DNA of 64,000 nucleotides from Paenibacillus cellulosilyticus (GTDB taxonomy: Bacteria; Bacillota; Bacilli; Paenibacillales; Paenibacillaceae). The position numbers and the translations under genes are program-made. The notes under the pieces are model-generated. The model ran no database searches and was not told the origin of the DNA. It saw only the letters and a program-made list of their open reading frames with translations. Position 1 is the stretch's first letter. The number at the start of each line of letters is the position of its first letter. Positions 26,428 to 35,276 of this stretch are shown here, in pieces. The stretch covers positions 28,116 through 92,115 of the forward strand of contig NZ_QGTQ01000025.1 of the NCBI RefSeq assembly GCF_003182255.1. Direction: 5' to 3'.

Positions 26428-26886
26428 TTACTCCTCGACCTCGAAAATCGAATCTACAATGATAGGCAAGTTGTTTCGGACAGATACCGCACCGAATACG
26501 GAGCGCGCATGGAGCCCTTTCTCTAAGAACACGTCGAGCATTAGGTCGGAGCAGCCGTTAAGCACTTTGTGATGCTCCTCGAATTCTGGGTCTGCGTTCA
26601 CGAAGCCTTGCAGCTTCACGACCCGTTTCACACGATCCAATGAACCGAGCTCAGATTGCACAACTGCGAGAATTTCAAGGCCGGCCTGTCTCGCGAATTG
26701 ATAGCCTTCCTCTGTCGTAAACTGCTGTCCCAGCTTGCCTGCCGGACTGCCTGCAGGCCCTTTGCCTGATACGAACAACAACCCGTTCACCTGTACACCA
26801 TTCGCATATCTCGCCGCTGGATCACTTGCTTTGGGCAGTGCTATGCCGAGCTCCTCTAATCGACGTTCAATTGAGCCTTCTGCCAT
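26428..26886 (-). CDS. RidA/YjgF-family protein
   Basis: Protein of 152 aa resembling the RidA-like L-PSP group with an extended N-terminus (EELGIALPKASDPAARYANG, then GLLFVSGKGP). RidA proteins hydrolyse reactive enamine/imine intermediates from PLP enzymes. In this subgroup the canonical catalytic Arg region near the C-terminus reads KGLHARSVFGAVSVRNNLPI, keeping an Arg. Homotrimeric assembly is expected from the family. Transcribed alone, convergent with the Nudix gene. Confidence 0.9.
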   Translation of the reverse strand: MAEGSIERRLEELGIALPKASDPAARYANGVQVNGLLFVSGKGPAGSPAGKLGQQFTTEEGYQFARQAGLEILAVVQSELGSLDRVKRVVKLQGFVNADPEFEEHHKVLNGCSDLMLDVFLEKGLHARSVFGAVSVRNNLPIIVDSIFEVEE

Positions 26887-27108
26887 ATATAATCCCTCCT
26901 CGGTTCTTCACAGACTGGAAAATCATTCGATAGATTAGGACTATCCTAACATCGTAAGGAAGATTCAACAAGTACTGGAAATCGAGCTATAATAAATGAA
27001 AAGAACGGCGTGTGCGACAGGAAATTTTTATCGAAGTACCGTATCGTTTGACGTAGTGATCATCGTTATACAGTGGGAGAGATCGATCAAGAAAGGCGGA
27101 GATACGGC

Positions 27109-27861
27109 ATGAATCAAGCAGAGGATCAGGAGCGCATGCATGTGCTCGTTAAGGAGCAGCAGCATCGGCTGAAGCGATTTTGCCGGAAGCTGGCGGGATC
27201 GAATTGGGATGCAGATGATTTGGCGCAGACGACTTGGATGAAAATATGGCGGCAGGGAGCTGGCAGCAGGCCTGTTAGCAGCTCGTACCTATATCGCGTT
27301 GCGGCGAACGCGTGGATTGATCTGTGCCGGAAGCGCCGGCTTGCTTGTGAAGAACTGACAGAGCAGTTGGCAGATCGGATCATGGCGGAGGATCAGGTAG
27401 AGGTATCGCCGGAGCTGACGGAAGCGATGTCGGCTGTTGTGTCGCTGCTCCCTCCGCGTCAGCGGATGGTGCTGCTGTTCATAGAAGGGCTGCAATTCAC
27501 GGCTGGCGAGACGGCGGTGCTGCTGGAGATGTCGGAAGGTGCGGTCAAGGCTGCATTGCATCGAGCCCGTACGAAGCTGGATGGGTGGAGGCAGGAGCGG
27601 GCTGGCGGCCGTAGAATACGGGGTAAAAGAATGCCTGCTGCACGCAGAAGCTATGCAGATGAAGCTGTTGTCTATGCCTATTTGAACGCATTCCGAACTC
27701 GGAATGTAACAGGATTGCTCCTACTGCTGAACGCAGATGAGTCGCAGGATGTTCTGCCAGCCGTTCAAGGTGCTCATGTCGCGCCGGTGCAGGCTAGCGC
27801 AGCTGTCGATGTCAGGGCCAGCTATGCTGGCGGCTTCGATACGTTGATGTATGCAGCTTGA
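27109..27861 (+). CDS. ECF-type RNA polymerase sigma factor with C-terminal extension
   Basis: Alternative sigma factor of about 250 aa. Region 2 is seen in WDADDLAQTTWMKIWR with the -10-binding YLYRVAANAWIDLCRKRR. Region 4 is seen in LLPPRQRMVLLFIEGLQFTAGETAVLLEMSEGAVKAALHRAR. About 75 residues follow region 4, ending GGFDTLMYAA, longer than a typical ECF factor; such extensions often regulate activity. No anti-sigma gene is adjacent. The ATG at 27109 has AGGCGGAGA upstream; the frame from 27073 is longer without support. Confidence 0.9.
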   Translation: MNQAEDQERMHVLVKEQQHRLKRFCRKLAGSNWDADDLAQTTWMKIWRQGAGSRPVSSSYLYRVAANAWIDLCRKRRLACEELTEQLADRIMAEDQVEVSPELTEAMSAVVSLLPPRQRMVLLFIEGLQFTAGETAVLLEMSEGAVKAALHRARTKLDGWRQERAGGRRIRGKRMPAARRSYADEAVVYAYLNAFRTRNVTGLLLLLNADESQDVLPAVQGAHVAPVQASAAVDVRASYAGGFDTLMYAA

Positions 27862-27959
27862 TGGAAGGGGTTAATGCTTCCGATGCAACGTTTTGTTTCT
27901 CGATCGCAAGCTTTGCTTGACGATCTCTCCCACCAACAAAAACGTTTGAGGTGAACCCT

Positions 27960-28541
27960 ATGTCCTACGTACCTTATGTGGTGGAACAAAGCAGCCGCGG
28001 TGAGCGGTCTTACGATATTTATTCACGGTTGCTGAAGGATCGGATTATCTTCCTTGGTTCGGCGATTGATGATCAGGTGGCGAACAGCATTACGGCACAG
28101 ATGCTTTTTCTAGCGGCGGAAGATCCGGAGAAAGATATTCACTTCTATATCAATAGTCCGGGTGGATCGACAACGGCCGGATTTGCGATTTACGATACGA
28201 TGCAATATGTGAAGCCGGATGTGCAGACGATTTGCGCGGGGATGGCAGCTTCGTTCGCGGCGATTCTACTGCTATCGGGGACAAAAGGCAAACGTTTCGC
28301 GCTCCCGAACAGCGAAGTGATGATTCATCAGCCGCACGGCGGAGCACAAGGCCAGGCGAGCGATATTGCGATTACCGCCAAACGCATTCTTTCGACGCGC
28401 GAGCGGTTGAACCAAATTACAGCCGATCGCACCGGCCAGCCGCTGGAGCGGGTGGAGAAGGATATGGACCGCGATTATTTCATGACTGCCGAGGAAGCGC
28501 GCGACTACGGCATTATTGACCAGATCATTAACAAGGCATAA
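27960..28541 (+). CDS. clpP: ATP-dependent Clp protease proteolytic subunit
   Basis: Serine peptidase barrel subunit of about 193 aa that works with Clp/Hsp100 unfoldases. Catalytic triad: Ser in GMAASFAA, His in MIHQPHGG and Asp in DMDRDYFM. The N-terminus ([20 protein letters not shown]) is that of mature Firmicute ClpP, with little or no propeptide. After the catalytic Ser the usual MGAFLL is FAAILL, which suggests a paralogue rather than the main ClpP. GAGGTGAA lies 5 nt upstream of the ATG at 27960. It sits 98 nt after the sigma factor gene. Confidence 0.95.
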   Translation: MSYVPYVVEQSSRGERSYDIYSRLLKDRIIFLGSAIDDQVANSITAQMLFLAAEDPEKDIHFYINSPGGSTTAGFAIYDTMQYVKPDVQTICAGMAASFAAILLLSGTKGKRFALPNSEVMIHQPHGGAQGQASDIAITAKRILSTRERLNQITADRTGQPLERVEKDMDRDYFMTAEEARDYGIIDQIINKA

Positions 28542-28567
28542 GAGAAGAGGCTTGATCGGTCAGACAA

Positions 28568-28611
28568 AGCAAGCTCGTCGAGGATAATATCCTGACGGGC
28601 TTGCTTTTTTG
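28568..28611 (+). terminator. Terminator after clpP
   Basis: GCAAGCTCGTC-GAGGAT pairs with ATCCT-GACGGGCTTGC, followed by six T residues. Confidence 0.92.
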
Positions 28612-28840
28612 CATCGAAATCTAGGGAATACAAGAAGCGTTCATACCTATTATTGGTTGAATTTACGATATCAACATATGCCATTAATGATCGTCAAACG
28701 TTTGTCCTATAAGATGCAACCGTATAGTCGTTTACAGTTATTTGGAAGATTGAGAGATTCGGTATTTGCGCATCCAGACATCATCAGGTCGTTACGGAGT
28801 ACGATTGGTCAACAATTCATGAGGTGGGGGAAAGCTTACA

Positions 28841-31321
28841 ATGAAACTAGTGAAGCCGTTTGTCCGCTCGCGTATGCGGAGCGATCTTACCAAAATGCTT
28901 GCCGTGGCACTCGTATGGAGCGGTGCGATGGCTGGAATCCCTGGGGTACAACATGCGCATGCAGAAGAAGTGCCTGTTATGAACCCGGGCGAGGAAGTGA
29001 ACACCTTCGACCTTCGTGTGCTGCATACGAACGATACGCATGCACATCTGGATAACGTCGCACGCCGTGTGACGGCTATCAAGGAAGCGCGCAACGACAA
29101 TACGCTGCTGCTTGACGCGGGAGACGTGTTCTCGGGCACGCTGTATTTTAACAAGTATGAAGGATTGGCTGATCTGTGGTTTATGAATGAACTCGGTTAC
29201 GACGCGATGACATTCGGCAATCACGAGTTCGATAAAGGGCCTTCGACGCTGAAAACGTTCATTCAAAGCGCATCATTCCCGTTCGTGAGCAGCAACATCG
29301 ACTTCGGTACGGATGCGAGTCTGAGTCCGCTGTTCAACGCAGCTGTGGGCGAGCCAGGGGACAACGGCAATATCTATCCGGCCATTATCCGCACCGTGAA
29401 CGGTGAGAAAATCGGGATTTTTGGCCTGACGACGCCGGATACGGCGGCTTTGTCTTCGCCAGGTGAAGCAATCCATTTCAAAGACATTAAGGCAAGTGCG
29501 GAGCAAGCTGTCGCAGCGCTTCAAGAGAAAGGCGTTAACAAAATTATCGCCTTGTCCCATATCGGCTATAACCTGGACGAGAAGTTGGCGGACGAGGTAG
29601 AAGGCATCGACATTATCGTGGGTGGTCATTCGCATACGAAGCTGACGCAGCCGGTCGTTCATCATGCCGATCACGAACCGACGATCGTCGTTCAGACGGG
29701 CGAATACGGCGCTTTCCTCGGCCAGCTTGATGCGACCTTCGACGATAATGGCGTACTGACCGCTTGGAACGGCAAACTGATCGAGATCGATGCGAAGGAC
29801 TCGGCAGGTCAATACGTCATCGCATCGGACGCTGCTGCAGAGGCGAAGCTGGCTGAGTACGCGGCTCCATTGGACGAGCTTAAGCAGACGATCATTGGCT
29901 ACACGGAAACGGTACTCGATGGTGAGCGCGGCAATGTGCGTAAGAAAGAAACGAACCTTGGTGACCTGATGGCGGACGGCATGCTGGCGAAGGTGAAGAG
30001 CCTTGTACCGGCTTCGGCGGATGTAGAAGGTTATGTCACGATTCAGAATGGCGGCGGCATTCGCGCCTCGATCGGCGCGGGCGACATTACGCTTGGTGAG
30101 CTGTTGACGGTTATGCCTTTCGGCAACAATTTGACCGCTCTCAAGATGACGGGAAAAGAAATTACGGCTGCGCTTGAGAATGGCGTGAGTGGCGTTCAAA
30201 CAGGCGAGGGTCGCTTCCCGCAGGTGGCAGGCATGCGTTTCTATTATGACTCCACGAAGCAGGGTGAAGTTGTCGACTCCGTATCGAATACGATTGTGAC
30301 GGCTGGCCATAGAATTGCGAAGGTACAGATTAAGAACGCTAACGGCACTTATTCGGATATTAAGCCTAATTCTTATTATATCGTTGCAACGAACTCGTTT
30401 ATGGCGGACGGCGGTGACTTCTATGCCTCGATGAAACAAGCGAAGCAGGCCGGAAGACAGTATGAGCTGAACCTTGTCGATTACGAAGTATTCCGCAGCT
30501 ACTTGGATACGATCGGCCGCGTTAATCGTTCGACGGAAGGCCGTATTATCGATCTGCTCGGAACGGCGCTTCCATCCACAGGCGGCAATTCTTCGGGTAC
30601 CATTGTGCCAAGTACAGGTACGGATAATGGTTCGACCGGAAGCGGTACGGACTCGACCAGCACGGATAATGGAACAGGCAGCGAAACGAACAACGGTGAC
30701 AATGGCAGCACGGAAGGCAATAATAGCAATAATGGCAGCGGTAGTGGCGAAAATACTAGCAACACGGCGCCTTTCGCAGACGTAGCGGCAGACCATTGGG
30801 CGGCGGAAGCAATTCGGCAGGCAGTTGAACGCGGCATTGCTACGGGCTACCCGGATGGTTCGTTCCGTCCGAGCGGCACGACATCGCGCGCTGAATTTGC
30901 AGTCATGCTTGGCCGTGCATTCGGCCTGCAGGCGGATGCGTCTGGTACAGCGGCAAACTTCACCGACTGGAGCACAATTCCGCAGTGGGCGCAGCCATAT
31001 GTATCGCAGGCGGCAGCGGCTGGCATCATCGGAGGCTACGTGGACGGTACGTTCCGCCCATCGGAGCGGATTACGAGAACGGAAATGGTCGTCATGCTTG
31101 CTCGTGCACTCGGACTTGAGCCAAACAAGCAAGCGAATGCCGCAAGCCTGTCCTTCACGGACGCAGCTTCCATTCCGGCATGGGCTGTTCCTTACATTGC
31201 AGCAGCTTATGAAGCGGGATTAATTGAAGGCGTCAATGGCAAGTTCGCTCCAAACACCGAGGCAACACGCGCTGAGGTCGTAACGGTTCTGATTGCTGTG
31301 CTTGACTATATTGGCAAGTAA
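28841..31321 (+). CDS. Secreted 5'-nucleotidase/phosphodiesterase with three SLH domains
   Basis: Wall-bound nucleotide hydrolase of 826 aa. A signal peptide ends about residue 46 (QHAHA/EE). A calcineurin-like metallophosphatase domain follows (LHTNDTHAHLDN, LLDAGDVFSGT, GNHEFDKG, IVGGHSHT), then a 5_nucleotid_C domain (NLGDLMADGML, NGGGIRASI, FGNNLTALKM). A Ser/Thr/Gly/Asn-rich linker about residues 580-645 leads to three S-layer homology repeats (FADVAADHWA, FTDWSTIPQWA, FTDAASIPAWA) that bind pyruvylated wall polymer. It probably scavenges phosphate and nucleosides outside the cell. GAGGTGGGGG precedes the ATG by 10 nt. Confidence 0.95.
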   Translation: MKLVKPFVRSRMRSDLTKMLAVALVWSGAMAGIPGVQHAHAEEVPVMNPGEEVNTFDLRVLHTNDTHAHLDNVARRVTAIKEARNDNTLLLDAGDVFSGTLYFNKYEGLADLWFMNELGYDAMTFGNHEFDKGPSTLKTFIQSASFPFVSSNIDFGTDASLSPLFNAAVGEPGDNGNIYPAIIRTVNGEKIGIFGLTTPDTAALSSPGEAIHFKDIKASAEQAVAALQEKGVNKIIALSHIGYNLDEKLADEVEGIDIIVGGHSHTKLTQPVVHHADHEPTIVVQTGEYGAFLGQLDATFDDNGVLTAWNGKLIEIDAKDSAGQYVIASDAAAEAKLAEYAAPLDELKQTIIGYTETVLDGERGNVRKKETNLGDLMADGMLAKVKSLVPASADVEGYVTIQNGGGIRASIGAGDITLGELLTVMPFGNNLTALKMTGKEITAALENGVSGVQTGEGRFPQVAGMRFYYDSTKQGEVVDSVSNTIVTAGHRIAKVQIKNANGTYSDIKPNSYYIVATNSFMADGGDFYASMKQAKQAGRQYELNLVDYEVFRSYLDTIGRVNRSTEGRIIDLLGTALPSTGGNSSGTIVPSTGTDNGSTGSGTDSTSTDNGTGSETNNGDNGSTEGNNSNNGSGSGENTSNTAPFADVAADHWAAEAIRQAVERGIATGYPDGSFRPSGTTSRAEFAVMLGRAFGLQADASGTAANFTDWSTIPQWAQPYVSQAAAAGIIGGYVDGTFRPSERITRTEMVVMLARALGLEPNKQANAASLSFTDAASIPAWAVPYIAAAYEAGLIEGVNGKFAPNTEATRAEVVTVLIAVLDYIGK

Positions 31322-31332
31322 GGCTTGAACAT

Positions 31333-31374
31333 GGCGGCCCGCCACGTCCTAATGAGACGTGACGGGCCGTTTTG
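31333..31374 (+). terminator. Terminator after the SLH nucleotidase
   Basis: CGGCCCGCCACGTC pairs with GACGTGACGGGCCG, followed by TTTTG. Confidence 0.9.
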
Positions 31375-31464
31375 TGTTTAACGCTTAACGCATGATGCGT
31401 CCTTGAAACATTTTCCATATCAGCTTCGTTCATCTCATATATAGAATGGGGGAGGTTTTTAACG

Positions 31465-31941
31465 ATGCGCAAAACGATAGCACTTCCTATTATGATACTG
31501 GCGGTAGCGCTAGGTTACGTCTTGGGGTGGACGATGAAAGCCAATAGCATCGACACCGACAAGTGGACGCCGGATACCATCAACATTTATGCGAAGGATA
31601 AGACAATGGAGCTTACCGCTGCCAGCTTTCCAGACCTGTACAAGAAAGTGACTCGTTTAATTGTTTTTGATGAACTGAAAAAGGTGGCGGGTGGAGAACC
31701 GCCGGTCTCGGCCGACGACATTGTTGAGATGAAGAAAAACGCGATTGAATACGTTTATAATAAGCCGATTTCCATTCAAATGAGCGATTACGACGGGAAT
31801 GTAAAGACGATCAAGTTCACGGAAATACTGTTCCCGATCTATGATAATGGGGAAACACCCGTATACATTAGAACAACCGACGATGTGTATTTATTTCTCG
31901 AACACAGGTCCAGTTTACAATGGATGGTGAAGACGATTTAG
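31465..31941 (+). CDS. Membrane-anchored extracytoplasmic protein of unknown function
   Basis: Unrecognised protein of 158 aa. One N-terminal hydrophobic helix (residues 5-22, IALPIMILAVALGYVLGW) anchors or exports a ~130-residue soluble domain rich in Lys, Asp and Ile. No cysteine and no known motif is seen. GGGGGAGG precedes the ATG. It lies alone between a terminator upstream and a repeat-rich gap downstream. Confidence 0.75.
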   Translation: MRKTIALPIMILAVALGYVLGWTMKANSIDTDKWTPDTINIYAKDKTMELTAASFPDLYKKVTRLIVFDELKKVAGGEPPVSADDIVEMKKNAIEYVYNKPISIQMSDYDGNVKTIKFTEILFPIYDNGETPVYIRTTDDVYLFLEHRSSLQWMVKTI

Positions 31942-31959
31942 TAGATTCGCCTGTCATCA

Positions 31960-32190
31960 ACCCCGCTGACGGTTACCACAGCGCTTATTGAACTCAAAAA
32001 GCACCATTCAGAACTGTAAAGGTTGCGGTGGGGCTTATTGGCTGGTTTTCAAGCGTAACAGAGCGAACTTCACTCAATAGGCGCTAGGGCAACCGCTACA
32101 CATGGAAAACCACCGTTTTCAGCAAAATAGCCTCTGAGGCAGCCGTTAGACGTGTTCGAACGAACCGCGGCGACTCGTGGCGTTCACTAG
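31960..32190. repeat. Degenerate intergenic repeat-like tract
   Basis: No gene. Alternating pieces such as GCTTATTGAACTC, GGCTTATTGGCTGG and ACTCAATAGGCGC recur in both directions with CCGCT/AACGG edges, like the tract at 3826-4060. Confidence 0.35.
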
Positions 32191-32196
32191 AACAAA

Positions 32197-32255
32197 GGGG
32201 CTGTCCCAAAAGTGATCATAAGATCACTTAGGGAAAGCCCTCATTTCTTTTTAAG
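32197..32255 (+). terminator. Hairpin terminator
   Basis: AGGGGCT-TCCC pairs imperfectly with GGGA-AGCCCT around an inner perfect AAGTGATC-ATAA-GATCACTT stem, followed by TTTCTTTTTAAG. Confidence 0.75.
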
Positions 32256-32305
32256 TAAATGGCTCTCGCTCGCCCATAACTTGCTCAAGAAGATGGCAAT
32301 TGATC

Positions 32306-32361
32306 GAAAACTAGAATGGCGATTCAAGGATGACTCCCTGAGTCGCCATTTCTAGTTTTCG
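32306..32361. repeat. Long imperfect inverted repeat
   Basis: CGAAAACTAGAATGGCGA pairs with TCGCCATTTCTAGTTTTCG (one bulged base), with further pairing inward to a short loop near 32330. It is about 25 bp per arm, lies 67 nt downstream of the NADH oxidase stop, and is not followed by a long T run. Confidence 0.8.
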
Positions 32362-32427
32362 CCTTTCACTAAAATGAGCTATCTCACCGAGTAAGTTGGC
32401 TTACTTTCGGGGCAGTTCTTCTGTGTG

Positions 32428-33756
32428 TTAGATGGCTTGCAGTCCTGCCTGATTAAGCAGGTTCCACGGCTTGTTGTAATGCGGCTGGAAGAAGAAGTCC
32501 ACGAAGCTGAGCTCGTTCATCGTCATGCCGTTCTGAATGCAGACCGACATCGTGTTAATCGCCTGCGTCAGGTCGTCCTTCGACAGCACCTGTGCACCAA
32601 CAATGCGGCCCGTTTCCGCTTCGTATACGACCTTCAGCAGCACTTTCTCGAACGTTGGCATAAACTCCGGCCGGTCGTTATCCTCGAGAAGCACGGTCTT
32701 CACCTGCATGCCAGCATCGAGTGCCGCTTGTTCCGTCATGCCGGTCGACGCGATGTTAAGGTCGTAGATTTTGATGCCCGACGTACCTTGCGTACCCATG
32801 TAGCGTACAGTTGGCTTCAGCAGGTTGCGTGCCACAAGCGTTCCCATCCGTACGGCGTTCGTAGCGAGCGGGATATAAGCGTGCTTATGCGTTGGGTTGT
32901 AGAATACAGCGCAGCTGTCGCCAGCGGCGAACACATCCGGATGGCTCGTGCGCATATATTCGTCGACGAGAATGGCGCCGTTCGGCAGCATATCGACTTG
33001 GCCTTTCAGCAATTCGGTGTTCGGACGGAAGCCGATGCACAGAACGACGAGGTCAGTTGCATATTCGCCAGCGGTCGTCACAACCGTATCGACTCGGCCA
33101 TCCTCACCGCGGAAGCCGGTCACTGTCTGACCAAGCTGCAGCTCGATGTCGCGTGCGGTCAGCGCTTGTTCGATCGCATCGGTAAATTCGCGGTCGAGAT
33201 ATTTGAACAAGATCCGATCCATGTTATCGATAAGCGTTACTTTTTTGCCCAGCAGTTCGAACGCTTCGACGAGCTCGATTCCGATATATCCTGCGCCAAT
33301 GACGGTGATGCGGTCCGCATGCTGCGCTTTATCGATGATTGTCTGTGCATGCGCGTAGTTTTTGCAAAGAACGATGTTGTCGAGCTCCATGCCGTCCAGC
33401 TTCGGAATGATCGGCCACGAGCCGGTCGTCATTACAATCTTATCGTACGTGTCGGTGATCACTTCGCCCGTTGCCAGGTTGCGTGCGCGGAGCGTGTGGT
33501 TCTCGGTGTCGATATCGAGCACGTCGTGACGCATATTCATTCGTACGCCCATCGCGGTCAGCTGCTGCGGCGATGCGTAGAACAGTTTATTCACATCCTG
33601 CACAACGCCGCCGACATGAAGGGCGATGCCGCACGATAGGAACGATACGTTGTCATTCCGTTCAAATACTGTGATTTGAGCCTCGGGATAAAGCTTAGCC
33701 ATTTGTGTTACTGCAGCCGTACCAGCATGTGTGCATCCAATAACCGCGATTTTCAT
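32428..33756 (-). CDS. nox: FAD-dependent NADH oxidase (water-forming type) / CoA-disulfide reductase family
   Basis: Flavoprotein of 442 aa that reoxidises NADH, probably reducing O2 to water. FAD-binding motif at the N-terminus (VIGCTHAGTAA) and the redox-active Cys in SFLSCGIAL. NADH-binding fold in VIGAGYIGIELVEAF, second FAD motif in DVFAAGDSCAV, and a C-terminal dimerisation domain. The single active Cys with that context favours Nox over a two-Cys disulfide reductase, but the family is not fully resolvable by eye. The upstream region holds three Rex-type operators and a good promoter, so expression should rise when NADH/NAD+ is high. Confidence 0.9.
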   Translation of the reverse strand: MKIAVIGCTHAGTAAVTQMAKLYPEAQITVFERNDNVSFLSCGIALHVGGVVQDVNKLFYASPQQLTAMGVRMNMRHDVLDIDTENHTLRARNLATGEVITDTYDKIVMTTGSWPIIPKLDGMELDNIVLCKNYAHAQTIIDKAQHADRITVIGAGYIGIELVEAFELLGKKVTLIDNMDRILFKYLDREFTDAIEQALTARDIELQLGQTVTGFRGEDGRVDTVVTTAGEYATDLVVLCIGFRPNTELLKGQVDMLPNGAILVDEYMRTSHPDVFAAGDSCAVFYNPTHKHAYIPLATNAVRMGTLVARNLLKPTVRYMGTQGTSGIKIYDLNIASTGMTEQAALDAGMQVKTVLLEDNDRPEFMPTFEKVLLKVVYEAETGRIVGAQVLSKDDLTQAINTMSVCIQNGMTMNELSFVDFFFQPHYNKPWNLLNQAGLQAI

Positions 33757-33780
33757 ACGAGATTCCTCCTCGAATTTCCT

Positions 33781-33796
33781 GTGAATTAATTCACAT
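33781..33796. promoter_or_regulatory. Rex-type operator, site 1
   Basis: TGTGAATTAATTCACA, a perfect palindrome 24 nt upstream of the nox start codon, matches the Gram-positive Rex box (TTGTGAA-N4-TTCACAA). Confidence 0.75.
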
Positions 33797-33978
33797 ACTC
33801 AACTAAAATAAAACGTCGATCGAGCGAACAGTGGACTTGATTGCGGATCGGTTGGACCTCCGAGTAGGAGTCGCGCAATGATTAGGTCCAATTGAACTCA
33901 CCAATAGGGTGGTGACGCTGAGCTCGATCCAGCAAGTCTGATCGTATGGTCTAAGCGTCTCGGTTCGTTGTGTCTGTA

Positions 33979-33996
33979 TTGTGATTTAATTCACAA
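33979..33996. promoter_or_regulatory. Rex-type operator, site 2
   Basis: TTGTGATTTAATTCACAA, one mismatch pair from a perfect palindrome, lies just downstream of the nox -10 box. Confidence 0.8.
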
Positions 33997-34011
33997 CCTC
34001 TTGTTGCTCTT

Positions 34012-34040
34012 ATCATATGCGACTTTCAGTACTTTGACAA
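34012..34040 (-). promoter_or_regulatory. Promoter of nox
   Basis: On the minus strand: TTGTCA (34040-34035), a 17-bp spacer and TATGAT (34017-34012). It lies between Rex sites 2 and 3. The leader is about 250 nt with no gene. Confidence 0.7.
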
Positions 34041-34044
34041 GGGG

Positions 34045-34062
34045 TTGTGATATATTTCACAT
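34045..34062. promoter_or_regulatory. Rex-type operator, site 3
   Basis: TTGTGATATATTTCACAT lies immediately upstream of the nox -35 box. A weaker AGTGAAAAAGATCACA follows at about 34078-34093. Confidence 0.75.
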
Positions 34063-34313
34063 GTTAGTCACAAGTAGTGAAAAAGATCACATAGATATGA
34101 GATGCGCCGTTTCGGATCAGCGTATACTCCCTTTGCCCGGCATGGCCGTCTTTGTTTCATTCTTGGAGACCTATGGCGCAGATGCGGGCAGGCCAAGACC
34201 AAATGCCTGCAAAAGCGCAGGAAATCCTCGGACAAACGAGTTGCTGGTAGGAATAGGAATGCCTGCAACAGTGCAAGCATTCGGCGCAATATCGGCATTA
34301 GAGTGGGGCACAC

Positions 34314-34354
34314 AACTAAAAACAACCGCCCGAAGCCATCGCCTCGGGCGGTTG
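34314..34354 (-). terminator. Terminator of the ssuBC unit
   Basis: AACCGCCCGA (34324-34333) pairs with TCGGGCGGTT (34344-34353). The minus strand continues GTTTTTAG. Confidence 0.9.
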
Positions 34355-34371
34355 AACCAACTCCAACTCCA

Positions 34372-35202
34372 CTAGCCTTTAAAGCTGTCCTGCCAGCGCA
34401 GCAGACGCTGCTCGAGCACGCGGACGATTGAGTCGGACAGTTTGCCGACGATCGCGAAGATCGTAATGCCGACGAACACGACATCCGTCTGCACGAACGA
34501 GCGCGCGTCTTGAATCATATAGCCGACGCCGCTCTCTGCGCCGAGCAGCTCGGCGACGACTAAGCAGAGCCACGCGATGCTGAGCGACAGTCGTGTGCCG
34601 AGCAGAATGTTCGGCAGGGCGGCGGGAAGTACGAGACGCGTCGTCCGCTTCCACCAATTGAACTCCAGCACGCGGCCAACGTCGAACAGCTTGGCATCGA
34701 CATTGCGTACGCCGAGGAATGTGTTCACGTACATCGGGAAGAAAGCGCCCAGCGAGATGAGCAGCACCTTCGAAAGCTCGCCGAAGCCGAACCACATAAT
34801 GAACAGCGGCGTAATCGCAAGCAGCGGAATCGTCCGAAGCATTTGGACCGTCGGATTCACGACTTCCTCGAACGGACGGGACATGCCGACGAGCAGGCCG
34901 ATCAAGAGACCGGCGCCGCCGCCGAACAAGAAGCCAAGCGAGGCGCGGACGAGACTGATGCGAAGATGATGCGGAAGCTCGCCTGTCTTCGTCAGCTCGT
35001 AATACTCTTTCAAAATATTCCATGGCGATGAGAACAACGTCTCGGAGATCGCGCCGTTAGACGCGAGTAATTGCCACAATGCAATGACAACAGCGGGGAT
35101 AATCGCTCCTCGTAGGAACGTTTTCCAAGGGAATGCGCGTTTCGGCCTTGCTATATTCGGCAGGGCAGCTTGCTCGCTGCGCACAGCAATAGTAGTCGTC
35201 AT
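34372..35202 (-). CDS. ssuC: Sulfonate/taurine ABC transporter permease
   Basis: Membrane permease of about 276 aa with six membrane segments (first AIIPAVVIALWQLLA). The ATPase contact loop is seen around ELSKVLLISLGAFFPMYVNTFLG, typical of the SsuC/TauC/NrtB family. It imports aliphatic sulfonates or taurine with SsuB. The ATG at 35202 is preferred (AAAGGATG 8 nt upstream) over a TTG two codons earlier. It lies 74 nt after ssuB in one transcript. The presence of TauD-type dioxygenases next door favours sulfonates over nitrate. Confidence 0.88.
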   Translation of the reverse strand: MTTTIAVRSEQAALPNIARPKRAFPWKTFLRGAIIPAVVIALWQLLASNGAISETLFSSPWNILKEYYELTKTGELPHHLRISLVRASLGFLFGGGAGLLIGLLVGMSRPFEEVVNPTVQMLRTIPLLAITPLFIMWFGFGELSKVLLISLGAFFPMYVNTFLGVRNVDAKLFDVGRVLEFNWWKRTTRLVLPAALPNILLGTRLSLSIAWLCLVVAELLGAESGVGYMIQDARSFVQTDVVFVGITIFAIVGKLSDSIVRVLEQRLLRWQDSFKG

Positions 35203-35276
35203 ATTCAATCATCCTTTCGGTATCAGGCGGCTTGAAAGCCGTACTGTCTATCGTCGACCCGTTCGAGGTCAGCCTA

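Noticed and set aside
28612..28840. Riboswitch or gene between clpP and the nucleotidase
   Set aside because: No motif or supported ORF is seen; only the nucleotidase ribosome binding site is clear.
29273..31132. 619-aa minus-strand ORF opposite the SLH nucleotidase
   Set aside because: It is a shadow of a real gene with domain motifs on the plus strand; its composition (Arg/His/Cys-rich) is that of an antisense frame.
32425..33639. 404-aa plus-strand ORF opposite the NADH oxidase gene
   Set aside because: Antisense shadow; the minus-strand frame has clear FAD and NADH motifs.
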